Shown here one piece after another: positions 25,659-33,608 of a stretch of DNA of 64,000 nucleotides; positions within the stretch are counted from its first letter, which is position 1, and each line of letters starts with the position of its first letter. The notes beneath the pieces are model-generated. The model ran no database searches and was not told the DNA's origin. It was given only the letters and a program-made list of their open reading frames with translations. The translations under genes and the position numbers were made by a program. The DNA lies in the NCBI RefSeq assembly GCF_013185915.1, contig NZ_JAAZUH010000001.1:930001-994000 (forward strand), in the 5' to 3' direction. This stretch comes from Stenotrophomonas bentonitica (GTDB lineage Bacteria; Pseudomonadota; Gammaproteobacteria; Xanthomonadales; Xanthomonadaceae).

Positions 25659-25775
25659 ATGTGGTATTTCGCCTGGATTCTCGGCACCGGCCTGGCTTCG
25701 GCCGCGGCCATCCTCAACGGCATGTGGTTTGAAGCCCGCGAACAGACATTGTCGGACCGTAACGCCGGACGCTAA
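25659..25775 (+). CDS. cydX: Cytochrome bd small subunit CydX
   Basis: A 38-residue single-helix protein, MWYFAWILGTGLASAAAILN followed by GMWFEAREQT and a short polar tail. The MWYFxWILG start and the WFE after the helix are the CydX/YbgT hallmark. It stabilises the CydAB complex and its haems. TAGGAGACAACC just before the ATG gives a good ribosome site, 12 bp after the cydB stop. It is short enough to be missed by gene callers. Confidence 0.93.
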   Translation: MWYFAWILGTGLASAAAILNGMWFEAREQTLSDRNAGR

Positions 25776-25782
25776 AAAAAGG

Positions 25783-25811
25783 TTGCCGATACTCTCTTCA
25801 CACCGTATCCT
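25783..25811 (+). promoter_or_regulatory. Promoter of the first tRNA-Pro gene
   Basis: TTGCCG (25783-25788), a 17-bp spacer and TATCCT (25806-25811) lie 12 bp before the tRNA 5' end. The second copy has the same -35 and spacing. Confidence 0.65.
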
Positions 25812-25823
25812 TGTCGGCTCCTT

Positions 25824-25900
<77 letters not shown>

Positions 25901-25917
25901 CTCCGGTGGTCGCATTG

Positions 25918-25948
25918 AAGCCTGGAATCTTCATTTCCAGGCTTTTTT
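25918..25948 (+). terminator. Rho-independent terminator of tRNA-Pro copy 1
   Basis: Stem AGCCTGGAA / TTCCAGGCT followed by a run of six T. Confidence 0.85.
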
Positions 25949-25975
25949 GTCCTCGAAGGTGAACAACGGTCCCCC

Positions 25976-26004
25976 TTGCCGCCGAAGGGTCGGATCGATA
26001 CAAT
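25976..26004 (+). promoter_or_regulatory. Promoter of the second tRNA-Pro gene
   Basis: TTGCCG (25976-25981), 17-bp spacer, TACAAT (25999-26004), placed 13 bp before the tRNA. It is closer to consensus than the first copy. Confidence 0.7.
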
Positions 26005-26017
26005 AGGCGGCTCCTTA

Positions 26018-26095
<78 letters not shown>

Positions 26096-26111
26096 ACAAG
26101 TGGTCACATTG

Positions 26112-26146
26112 AAGCCTGGAAGACACATGTCCTCCGGGCTTTTTTG
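26112..26146 (+). terminator. Rho-independent terminator of tRNA-Pro copy 2
   Basis: Stem AGCCTGGA / TCCGGGCT with inner ACATGT-type pairing, followed by six T. It is related to the first terminator but diverged in the loop. Confidence 0.8.
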
Positions 26147-26168
26147 TATTTTCACTCCAGAGGCCCCC

Positions 26169-27380
26169 ATGTCTCCCAGCTCTGCCGATTCCACCTCCCT
26201 GCTTCGCGGCCGCGTGCTGGCGTTCAGCGCCATCCTGCTGGCCGCGCTCAACCTGCGCACGGCGGTGACCTCGGTCACGCCGCTGCTGGACCAGCTGGGC
26301 CAGACCTTCGGCTTCGGCACCACCATGACCGGCGTGCTGGGCATGCTGCCGACCGCGTCGTTCGCGCTGTTCGGGGTGACCACGCCGATGGTGGCGCGCC
26401 GCATCGGGCTGGAGCGCACCGCGCTGCTGGCCATGGTGCTGGCCGCGGTGGGCCTGCTGCTGCGCTCGATGGCGGGCGGCATAGGCAGCCTGCTGTTCGG
26501 TTCGGTAGTGGCGCTGGCCGGCATGGGCATCGGCAACGTGGTGGTGCCACCACTGGTGAAGCGCTACTTCGCCAACCGCGTGGGCACGGTGAGCACGCTT
26601 TATATAACGGTGCTGCAGCTGGGCACGATGGTGCCGGCGCTGCTGGCGGTACCGCTGGCCGAACAGGCCGGCTGGCGCGTGTCGCTGGGGATCTGGGCGA
26701 TCCTGGCAGTGGCCGCCGCCCTGCCTTGGATCGCGCTGGCCCGCCGCCGCCCGCACCCGGACCCGCTGGACACCGCTGCCGACCCGGCCGCGCAGCCGCA
26801 CGGCAAGGTGTGGCGCACGCCGTTGGCCTGGGGCATGGCGCTGATGTTCGGCATGACCTCGCTGATGACCTATTCGATGTTCACCTGGCTGCCGCGCATC
26901 GTGGTGGAAGCCGGCGCCACGCCGGCGTTCGGCGGGGTGATGGTGGCGATCTTCGCCGCATTGGGGCTGGTGCCGTCGCTGACGATGCCGGCACTGGCGG
27001 TGCGCCTGCGTAACCCGTTCCCGCTGGTGGTTGTCGGTTTCAGCGCGTTTTTGATCGCGTTCGCCGGGCTGTTGTTCGCGCCGATGAAGGCGCCGTGGCT
27101 GTGGGCGGTGCTGCTGGGGATCGGGCCTTCGACGTTCCCGCTGGCGTTGACGTTGATCAACCTGCGGACGCGCACGCCGGCCGGGTCGGCCGCGTTGTCG
27201 GGGTTCATGCAGGGCGTGGGCTATGCCTTCAGCTGCCTGGGGCCGTTCCTGTTTGGTTGGCTGCATGCGATCAGCGGGGCGTGGTACCTGCCGTTCGGTT
27301 TCCTGCTGGTATGTGCGCTGGTGTTGATCAGCGCTTCGTGGGTGGCGTGCAAGCCGCAGAAGCTGGAAGACGTGTGGTAG
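26169..27380 (+). CDS. MFS transporter of the CynX/NimT family
   Basis: A 403-residue, twelve-helix major facilitator. The sequence LLAALNLRTAVTSVTPLLDQL near the N-terminus is the signature of the CynX/NimT (cyanate or 2-nitroimidazole) branch, together with GMGIGNVVVPPLVKRYF and PSTFPLALTLINLRTRTP. The substrate is not predictable; members export drug-like or anionic compounds. The start MSPSSADST follows the tRNA terminator; the frame is open 23 codons further, into the terminator. It is monocistronic, with a REP pair after its stop. Confidence 0.82.
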   Translation: MSPSSADSTSLLRGRVLAFSAILLAALNLRTAVTSVTPLLDQLGQTFGFGTTMTGVLGMLPTASFALFGVTTPMVARRIGLERTALLAMVLAAVGLLLRSMAGGIGSLLFGSVVALAGMGIGNVVVPPLVKRYFANRVGTVSTLYITVLQLGTMVPALLAVPLAEQAGWRVSLGIWAILAVAAALPWIALARRRPHPDPLDTAADPAAQPHGKVWRTPLAWGMALMFGMTSLMTYSMFTWLPRIVVEAGATPAFGGVMVAIFAALGLVPSLTMPALAVRLRNPFPLVVVGFSAFLIAFAGLLFAPMKAPWLWAVLLGIGPSTFPLALTLINLRTRTPAGSAALSGFMQGVGYAFSCLGPFLFGWLHAISGAWYLPFGFLLVCALVLISASWVACKPQKLEDVW

Positions 27381-27390
27381 CAGGCATCGC

Positions 27391-27482
27391 GTAGCCACGC
27401 AGGGCGTGGCTCTACCCCGCAAAGCCGAATGCGACAAACCGGGCCGGCGCCGCCGCGGTAGAGCCACGCCCTGCGTGGCTGC
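27391..27482. repeat. Inverted REP pair after the MFS gene
   Basis: GTAGCCACGCAGGGCGTGGC (from 27391, ending TCTACC at 27416) and its reverse complement at 27457-27482, 40 bp apart. The core TAGCCACGC/GCGTGGCT differs from the GACACGC family elsewhere in the window. Confidence 0.85.
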
Positions 27483-27854
27483 TTCTCGCCGCCCCCCACG
27501 CACCAAATTTCGCACCTGCGTCACACACCGTGCGCATCTTGTGACGTAGCGTGTCGGAAAATGACCTGCCACAAGATCGGGTCGTTGGAAGTGGTTCCCG
27601 TTCGCATCCCGCACCCGGGTTCCATGAACCGTTTCAGGGTGTACAGACCCCCGGGACATCGCCGTGGCGGCGGCCGGATGGTCTTTAAAATCAATCAGTT
27701 GAAGTATTGATCGCGCCTGTTTCCACAGCTGCGGAGGCCATCGTGCGGGTTAATTATTTGTCAACAAACGGCCCATGGGGCACCATTGGCATGTGATGTG
27801 CGTCACGTTTTACGCACAAATCGAAACTTTTGAAGGGATGCTCCCGGGGGTTCC
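27483..27854 (+). promoter_or_regulatory. Long pgaA upstream region with Clp/CRP-like site and dyads
   Basis: The 372-bp gene-free stretch is much more AT-rich than its neighbours. TGTGA-TGTGCG-TCACG at 27792-27807 matches the Clp/CRP consensus (TGTGA-N6-TCACA) at nine of ten positions. Two wider dyads are CGTCACA-N14-TGTGACG (27519-27546) and ATCAAT-N10-ATTGAT (27690-27711). No clear -35/-10 pair could be fixed. A short ribosome site (CCGGGGG) precedes the pgaA ATG. Confidence 0.5.
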
Positions 27855-29891
27855 ATGTACAACCATCGGCCGCTGGCGCTCTGCGTCGGCCTGGCATGCG
27901 CCACGCTTTGCTTGACGGTTCCGGCCGCTTTCGCCGCCACCTCGCGAGCGGACCATCTGGCTGAAATCAGCACTTACCGCGACCAGGCCCGCTGGCTGGA
28001 CGCGCTGGCCGCGATCGAACGCGCCCAGGTGGACGTGCCCAGCGACGACCTGCTGTATCGCCTGCAGGTGCTGACCCTGTCGGACATCGGCAACGCGCAC
28101 CGTGCGTGGCAGCTGTACCAGGCACGCCCGGAGCTGTTCGACGACGCGCAGAAGCAGCGCTTTGAAGCCAACTACCTGGCCAAGCGGGTCGGCTGGAGCC
28201 TGGCCTACGGCGCCAGCGAAGACACCCGCCTGGACGAAGCCGAGAACGCGCTCGCGGAGATGGAGCGCATCCTGCAGCGCGACGGCCAGACCGCGCAGAC
28301 CGCGCCGCTGCGCATCCGCTACGACCGCCTGATCCTGCTCAACCGACTGGGCCGGCACGAGCAGGTGCGTACCGAATACCGCCAGCTGCTGGCCGAAGGC
28401 CACGAGGTGCCGGCCTACCTGATGGCGCCGGTCGGCGATTCGCTGATGGCCAGCCAGCACCCGCAGGAAGCCATTCCGGTGCTGGAAGCGGCGCTCAAGG
28501 CCGACCCCGGCCGTTCCGAAGTGCATTCGGAGCTGGCCTATGCGCACCTGGAAAGCGAGCAGGCAGATACCGCCATCAACGTGCTCACCCAGTGGCAGAA
28601 GCAGGAACCGGCCTGGCGCTGGGCCAACGGGGCGCGCGCGCCCTATGCGAACTGGCCGCGTTACGAGGCCGACCTCAACCTGGCGATGATCCGCGCCTAC
28701 AGCGGCGACCTGCCCACCGCGCAGCGTGAGCTGGAAGGCATGGTGGCGATTGCGCCGGCCAACGGCGGCACCCAGTCGTCGCTGGGCAACATCTACATGA
28801 TGCGTGGCTGGCCGCGAAAGGCGCTGGAGCGCTACAGCATGGCCAACACGCTGGACCCGCGCGACGTCTCGGCGCGCCTGGGCCAGTACGACGCCTACGT
28901 GGAACTGCAGCGCGACGACCTGGCCCGGCCGATCCACGACACCCTGCTGGAGCGCTACCCGAACCAGCCGTCCGTGCAGCGCATGGACCGCAGCTGGAAG
29001 GCGCACCGCGGCTGGCAGCTGCATGCCTACGCCGAAGGCGGCCGCAGCGAGGGCGGCGGTGGCACCTCGCCGCTGGGCAATGACGACGGCCGCTATGGCG
29101 TGGAAGTGCAGTCGCCGGTGATCGACGACCGCTGGCGCGTGGTCGGCTTTGCCGACCGCCGCAGCGTGGATTTCCAGGAACAGACCATCCGCCCGCTGTG
29201 GGTGGGACTGGGTACCCGCTACCGCTTCGGCCGCGCCGATGCCGAAGCATTCGTGTACCGCGCCAATGATGATGTCGGCGAGACCGGGCTGAGCGCGGGC
29301 TTCGGCTGGCAGTTCAGCGACACCTGGCATGCCGGGGTCACTGCCGCACGCAATGCGGCCGATGCCTCGCTGCAGGCGCGCGTGTCGGGTATCACCGCCG
29401 ACAGCGTGGCGCTGGCGGTGGACTACCGGCGCAACGAGCTGACCCACTGGAGCGCCGGGCTCAGCCAGTTCCGCTACGACGACGGCAACCGCCGCGACAC
29501 CTTCACCACCGGTATCGAGCAGCGCCTGCTGACCCGTCCCACCCTGCTGCTGGACGGCCTGGGCACGCTGTATGCCAGCCGTGGCAGCCGCGATGACGTG
29601 CCCTACTTCAACCCGAGCGAAGACCGTTCGGCGGAGATCGGCCTGCGCGTGGACCAGCAGCTGTGGCGCCACTACGAACGCCACTTCCGCCACCGCCTGA
29701 CGGTGTCGCTGGGCAACTACTGGCAGCAGGGCTTCGGCAGTGCGCTGGTGCCTTCGGCCGAATACCGCCACGAGTGGCAGCTGGCCGATGGCCGGATCTT
29801 CGAATACGGAATCAGCTGGTCGCGCCCGGTCTACGACGGCAACCGCGAACGCCATATCGGCCTTGACGCCGGCCTGCGCTGGGGACAATGA
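27855..29891 (+). CDS. pgaA: Poly-beta-1,6-N-acetylglucosamine outer-membrane export protein PgaA
   Basis: A 678-residue protein with a signal peptide cleaved near AFAATS, a TPR superhelix (about 30-370) in the periplasm and a C-terminal 16-strand-type beta-barrel (about 390-678, ending LDAGLRWGQ). It exports partly deacetylated PNAG across the outer membrane. It is shorter than E. coli PgaA (807), mostly in the TPR part. It is first in pgaABCD, and its stop is one base before the pgaB start. Confidence 0.92.
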   Translation: MYNHRPLALCVGLACATLCLTVPAAFAATSRADHLAEISTYRDQARWLDALAAIERAQVDVPSDDLLYRLQVLTLSDIGNAHRAWQLYQARPELFDDAQKQRFEANYLAKRVGWSLAYGASEDTRLDEAENALAEMERILQRDGQTAQTAPLRIRYDRLILLNRLGRHEQVRTEYRQLLAEGHEVPAYLMAPVGDSLMASQHPQEAIPVLEAALKADPGRSEVHSELAYAHLESEQADTAINVLTQWQKQEPAWRWANGARAPYANWPRYEADLNLAMIRAYSGDLPTAQRELEGMVAIAPANGGTQSSLGNIYMMRGWPRKALERYSMANTLDPRDVSARLGQYDAYVELQRDDLARPIHDTLLERYPNQPSVQRMDRSWKAHRGWQLHAYAEGGRSEGGGGTSPLGNDDGRYGVEVQSPVIDDRWRVVGFADRRSVDFQEQTIRPLWVGLGTRYRFGRADAEAFVYRANDDVGETGLSAGFGWQFSDTWHAGVTAARNAADASLQARVSGITADSVALAVDYRRNELTHWSAGLSQFRYDDGNRRDTFTTGIEQRLLTRPTLLLDGLGTLYASRGSRDDVPYFNPSEDRSAEIGLRVDQQLWRHYERHFRHRLTVSLGNYWQQGFGSALVPSAEYRHEWQLADGRIFEYGISWSRPVYDGNRERHIGLDAGLRWGQ

Positions 29892-29892
29892 G

Positions 29893-31794
29893 ATGCGACA
29901 CATGGACTTGAAGCGCTTCACCACCTGGCTGCTGCTGGCCCTACTCGCCGTGTGCGGCAATGCCTTCGCGGTCGCACCGCCGGAACCGGATTCGGCCGAA
30001 AACGGCCTGCTGGTGCTCAGCTACCACGACATCCGCGACGACGTGGCCACCAAGGGCGACCCGGACGCCTATGCGGTGAGCACGCAGAACTTCGCCGCGC
30101 ACCTGGACTGGCTCTCGGCGCATGGTTACCACCCGGTATCGTTGTCGCAGCTGATCGCGGCCTCGCAGGGTGGCGCGCCGCTGCCGCCCAAGCCGGTGCT
30201 GCTGACCTTCGATGACGGCCTGCGCAGCGTGTACAGCAAGGTGTTCCCGCTGCTGCGCGCCTACAACTACCCGGCGCTGGTGGCGGTGATCACCGACTAC
30301 GTGGACATGCCGGCCGGGCGCAAGATCGACTACGGCTACCGCCCCTTCACCCAGGACGACTTCCTCACCTGGGCGCAGATCCGCGAAATGCAGCGCAGCG
30401 GCCTGGTCGAACTGGCCAGCCACACCGACAACCTGCACCACGGCGTGCAGTCCAACCCGCAGGGCAATTCGACCCCGGCGGTGATCACCCGTACCTACGA
30501 CCCGGCCACGCACACCTACGAAACCGAAGCGCAGTACCAGGCGCGGCTGCGCGCCGACCTGGGGCTGAGCGTGAAGCGCATCCAGGACAACGTGGGCGTG
30601 AGCCCGAAGGCGATCGTGTGGCCGTACGCGGCCTACAACGCCATGAGCAACCGCATTGCCGAAGAACTGGGAATGCCGGTGTCGTTCGACCTGGAAGGCC
30701 GCAGCACCCCGGTCACCCGCGACCTGCACGGCCTGGCGCGCTTGCTGGTGACCGGCAACCCGCCGGTGACCCAGCTGGCCTATGAACTGCGCCGCGACAT
30801 CGAGCGCGACGGCATGCGCGCCCTGCAGATCGACCTGGACGCGGTGTACGACACCGACCCGGTGCAGCAGGCGAAAAACCTGGACGCGCTGATCGACCGG
30901 GTCAAGAAGGTCGGCCCGACCCATGTGTTCCTGCAGGCCTTCGCCGACCCGGACGGCAATGGCTCGGCCGACGCGCTGTACTTCCCGAACCGGCACCTGC
31001 CGATGCGCGCGGACCTGTTCAACCGCGTGGCCTGGCAGCTCAAGACCCGCGCCGGGGTGAAGGTGTATGCGTGGCTGCCGGTGCTGGGCTTCGAACTGAA
31101 GGACCCGAAGATCCGCAGCGCGCTGGCGATCGAGAGCCCGGAAAGCGACGGCATCTTCCGCCTGGACTTCACCAACCCGAAGGTGCGTCACATCATCGAC
31201 GACATCTACGAAGACCTGGCGATCAACTCGTACTTCGAGGGCCTGCTGTTCCACGACGACGCCTACCTGCGCGACACCGAGCTGGCCAACCTGCCGCAGG
31301 AAGGCAGCGACGGCGCGCGCACCCAGTCGCTGATCGACTTCACCCTGGAGCTGCGCAACGCCGCGCAGCGCTGGCGCCCGAAGCTGGCCACGGTGCGCAA
31401 CCTGTACGCGCAGCCGGTGCTGCAGCCGCAGAGCGCGAGCTGGTTCGCGCAGCGCCTGGACCTGTTCAACAAGGCGTATGACCACACCGCGTTGATGGCG
31501 ATGCCGTGGATGGAAGGCAGCCGCAACCCGGAGAAGTGGCTGGACCGGCTGGTGGTGGCCGTGCGTGAGCACGACCCGCAGCTGTCGCAGACGATGTTCG
31601 AACTGCAGACGGTGGACTGGCGCACGCAGAAGCCGATTCCCGGCGACCGCCTGCGCGCGCAGATCCGTCGCCTGCAGGCGCAGGGCGTGCGCCATTTCGC
31701 CTGGTACCCGGACGACTTCATTGCCGGCCGGCCCTCCACCCAGGACGCGCGCGCCGCGATGTCGGCGCGCACATTCCCGTACGAGGAAAAGTGA
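29893..31794 (+). CDS. pgaB: PNAG N-deacetylase/glycoside hydrolase PgaB
   Basis: A 633-residue two-domain exported enzyme. The N-terminal deacetylase (about 40-270) shows the family-4 motifs LSYHDIRDD, LLTFDDGLRS, ELASHTDNLHHG and IVWPYAAYN. The C-terminal domain (about 310-620) is the GH153-like hydrolase and PNAG-binding barrel (FLQAFADPDGNG and FEGLLFHDDAYLRD). Unlike E. coli PgaB, the signal region has LLAVCGNAFA, which is not a clean lipobox, so it may be soluble. The start is MRHMDL; the next ATG at 29902 is possible. Confidence 0.92.
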   Translation: MRHMDLKRFTTWLLLALLAVCGNAFAVAPPEPDSAENGLLVLSYHDIRDDVATKGDPDAYAVSTQNFAAHLDWLSAHGYHPVSLSQLIAASQGGAPLPPKPVLLTFDDGLRSVYSKVFPLLRAYNYPALVAVITDYVDMPAGRKIDYGYRPFTQDDFLTWAQIREMQRSGLVELASHTDNLHHGVQSNPQGNSTPAVITRTYDPATHTYETEAQYQARLRADLGLSVKRIQDNVGVSPKAIVWPYAAYNAMSNRIAEELGMPVSFDLEGRSTPVTRDLHGLARLLVTGNPPVTQLAYELRRDIERDGMRALQIDLDAVYDTDPVQQAKNLDALIDRVKKVGPTHVFLQAFADPDGNGSADALYFPNRHLPMRADLFNRVAWQLKTRAGVKVYAWLPVLGFELKDPKIRSALAIESPESDGIFRLDFTNPKVRHIIDDIYEDLAINSYFEGLLFHDDAYLRDTELANLPQEGSDGARTQSLIDFTLELRNAAQRWRPKLATVRNLYAQPVLQPQSASWFAQRLDLFNKAYDHTALMAMPWMEGSRNPEKWLDRLVVAVREHDPQLSQTMFELQTVDWRTQKPIPGDRLRAQIRRLQAQGVRHFAWYPDDFIAGRPSTQDARAAMSARTFPYEEK

Positions 31795-31801
31795 GGCCGC
31801 C

Positions 31802-33049
31802 ATGCATCCGTTCCTTTACGCACTGTTCCAGTTCGCCTTCTTCTACCCGATGGTGATGGCGTTCTTCTGGATGTCCGGCGGGCTGTATTATTTCTTCCGG
31901 CGCGAACGCAAGGCGCGCCTGCGCGACGACCCGCCGCCGATGAAGGAGTACCCGTTCGCCTCGATCCTGATTCCGTGCCACAACGAAGCGGACAACCTGG
32001 CCGACACGCTGGGCGCGGCGCTGGCGCAGAACTACCCGGACTTCGAAGTCATCGCCATCAACGATGGCAGCCGCGACGACACCGGTGCGCGACTGGACGC
32101 GATGGCCGCGCAGCACCCGCGCCTGCGCGTGGTGCACCTGGACCGCAACCTGGGCAAGGCCAATGCGCTGCGCATGGGTGCCCTCGCCGCCCGTTCGGAG
32201 TACCTGGTGTGCATCGACGGCGACGCGATGCTGGAAGAGCACGCCACCCACTGGATGGTCTGGCACCTGACCTCGGGACCGCGCGTGGGCGCGGTGACCG
32301 GCAACCCGCGCATCCGCAACCGCTCCACCCTGCTGGGCCGGCTGCAGGTGGCCGAGTTCTCCTCGATCATCGGCATGATCAAGCGCGCGCAGCGCGTGTA
32401 CGGGCGCATTTTCACCATTTCCGGGGTGATCGCGGGCTTCCGCCGCACGGCGCTGCACCGCATCGGCTACTGGTCCGATGACATGATCACCGAGGACATC
32501 GACATCAGCTGGCGGTTGCAGCTGGACCATTGGGACATCCGTTACGAGCCCAATGCGCTGTGTTTCATCCTGATGCCGGAAACGCTGAAGGGGCTGTGGC
32601 GGCAGCGCCTGCGGTGGGCACAGGGCGGTGTGGAAGTGCTGCTGCGGCATGGTCGTTCGCTGTTCGACTGGCGCAAGCGGCGGATGTGGGGGGTGTTGCT
32701 GGAGTATGTGTTCAGCGTGCTGTGGGCCTACACGATGCTGACGATCATCGTGCTGTGGGCGCTGGGCAAGTTCATGCCGCTGCCGCAGGAGCTGTACATC
32801 GCCACCCTGCTGCCGCAATGGCATGGCGTGATCCTGGCGCTGGTCTGCCTGCTGCAGTTCGCCAGCAGCCTGATCATCGACCGGCGCTATGAAACGCATA
32901 TTGGCCGTAACTACTTCTGGGTGATCTGGTACCCCATGGCGTACTGGCTCATCAGCCTGTTCACGACCCTGGTGGCCCTGCCCAAGACGCTGTTGAAGCG
33001 TCGTGGCAAGCGGGCGATCTGGGTCAGTCCTGACCGGGGTATCCGATGA
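31802..33049 (+). CDS. pgaC: PNAG synthase, family 2 glycosyltransferase PgaC
   Basis: A 415-residue inner-membrane GT2 processive synthase. Motifs are AINDGSRDDT (UDP-sugar), CIDGDAMLEE (metal), TEDIDISWRL (catalytic base) and QRLRWAQGG (QxxRW). Helices flank the catalytic domain on both sides. It polymerises UDP-GlcNAc together with PgaD, and the complex is activated by cyclic di-GMP in E. coli. It overlaps pgaD by 4 bp. Confidence 0.95.
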   Translation: MHPFLYALFQFAFFYPMVMAFFWMSGGLYYFFRRERKARLRDDPPPMKEYPFASILIPCHNEADNLADTLGAALAQNYPDFEVIAINDGSRDDTGARLDAMAAQHPRLRVVHLDRNLGKANALRMGALAARSEYLVCIDGDAMLEEHATHWMVWHLTSGPRVGAVTGNPRIRNRSTLLGRLQVAEFSSIIGMIKRAQRVYGRIFTISGVIAGFRRTALHRIGYWSDDMITEDIDISWRLQLDHWDIRYEPNALCFILMPETLKGLWRQRLRWAQGGVEVLLRHGRSLFDWRKRRMWGVLLEYVFSVLWAYTMLTIIVLWALGKFMPLPQELYIATLLPQWHGVILALVCLLQFASSLIIDRRYETHIGRNYFWVIWYPMAYWLISLFTTLVALPKTLLKRRGKRAIWVSPDRGIR

Positions 33050-33519
33050 ACGCCGCCAAGCCGAACCGCCGTTACGACTCCCGCCTGATCCGCAAGACGC
33101 GCCAGCAGCCGCGGCTGCAGCGCACGGCGTGGGGGTTTGTCACCATTGCCTTCTGGGGTTTCTACTTCTACCTGTGGGCGCCGTTGATCACCGCGCTGTC
33201 GTGGTTGCTGGGCGGTCGGTTGGCGTTCCTGCAGCTGTATGAGTACAAGCAGAAGGTGGACCCGTTCCTGGTCATCGCACTACCGGTGATGCTGGTGTGC
33301 TGCTCGCTGTTGTTGATCACCTGGGCCGAGTACAACCGCATGCGCTTCGCCGGCAAGGACCGGCGCAACCCGCGCCAGGACGTGTCGCTGGAAGAGATCG
33401 CGCACAACCTGGGGGCGACCCCGGCGCTGGCGCAGCAGCTCTCCAACGGGAAGTCGGTGACGTTGCATATGGATGACCAGGCGCGGCCGATCGGGTTGAC
33501 CGAGCAGAGGCTGGGGTGA
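33046..33519 (+). CDS. pgaD: PNAG synthase accessory subunit PgaD
   Basis: A 157-residue protein with two transmembrane helices (FVTIAFWGFYFYLWAPLITA and VIALPVMLVCCSLLLITW) and arginine-rich cytoplasmic ends (RRYDSRLIRKTRQQPRLQRT and EYNRMRFAGKDRR), as in PgaD, which with PgaC forms the cyclic di-GMP binding interface. Its C-terminal extension of about 50 residues (LEEIAHNLGATPALAQQLSN onward) is longer than in E. coli (137 residues). Confidence 0.9.
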   Translation: MNAAKPNRRYDSRLIRKTRQQPRLQRTAWGFVTIAFWGFYFYLWAPLITALSWLLGGRLAFLQLYEYKQKVDPFLVIALPVMLVCCSLLLITWAEYNRMRFAGKDRRNPRQDVSLEEIAHNLGATPALAQQLSNGKSVTLHMDDQARPIGLTEQRLG

Positions 33520-33572
33520 TGTGAAATACCCTTCACATCGCTGACCCCGCCGAGGCGTACGCTCCGCCTCGG
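33520..33572. promoter_or_regulatory. TGTGAA/TTCACA dyad and GC hairpin after pgaD
   Basis: TGTGAA-ATACCC-TTCACA at 33520-33537 is a perfect dyad that begins in the pgaD stop codon. As a Clp/CRP-like site the spacing (TGTGA-N8-TCACA) is two bases too long. Next is a hairpin CCGAGGCG (33550-33557) / CGCCTCGG (33565-33572) without a U-tract. Together they may end pga transcription or control the next gene. Confidence 0.45.
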
Positions 33573-33608
33573 AGACATCCCGCACATTCATTTGTGAGGG
33601 GATACGAC

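Noticed and set aside
25901-26017. A second kind of tRNA between the two tRNA-Pro genes
   Set aside because: The 117 bp hold only a terminator and a promoter, with no cloverleaf.
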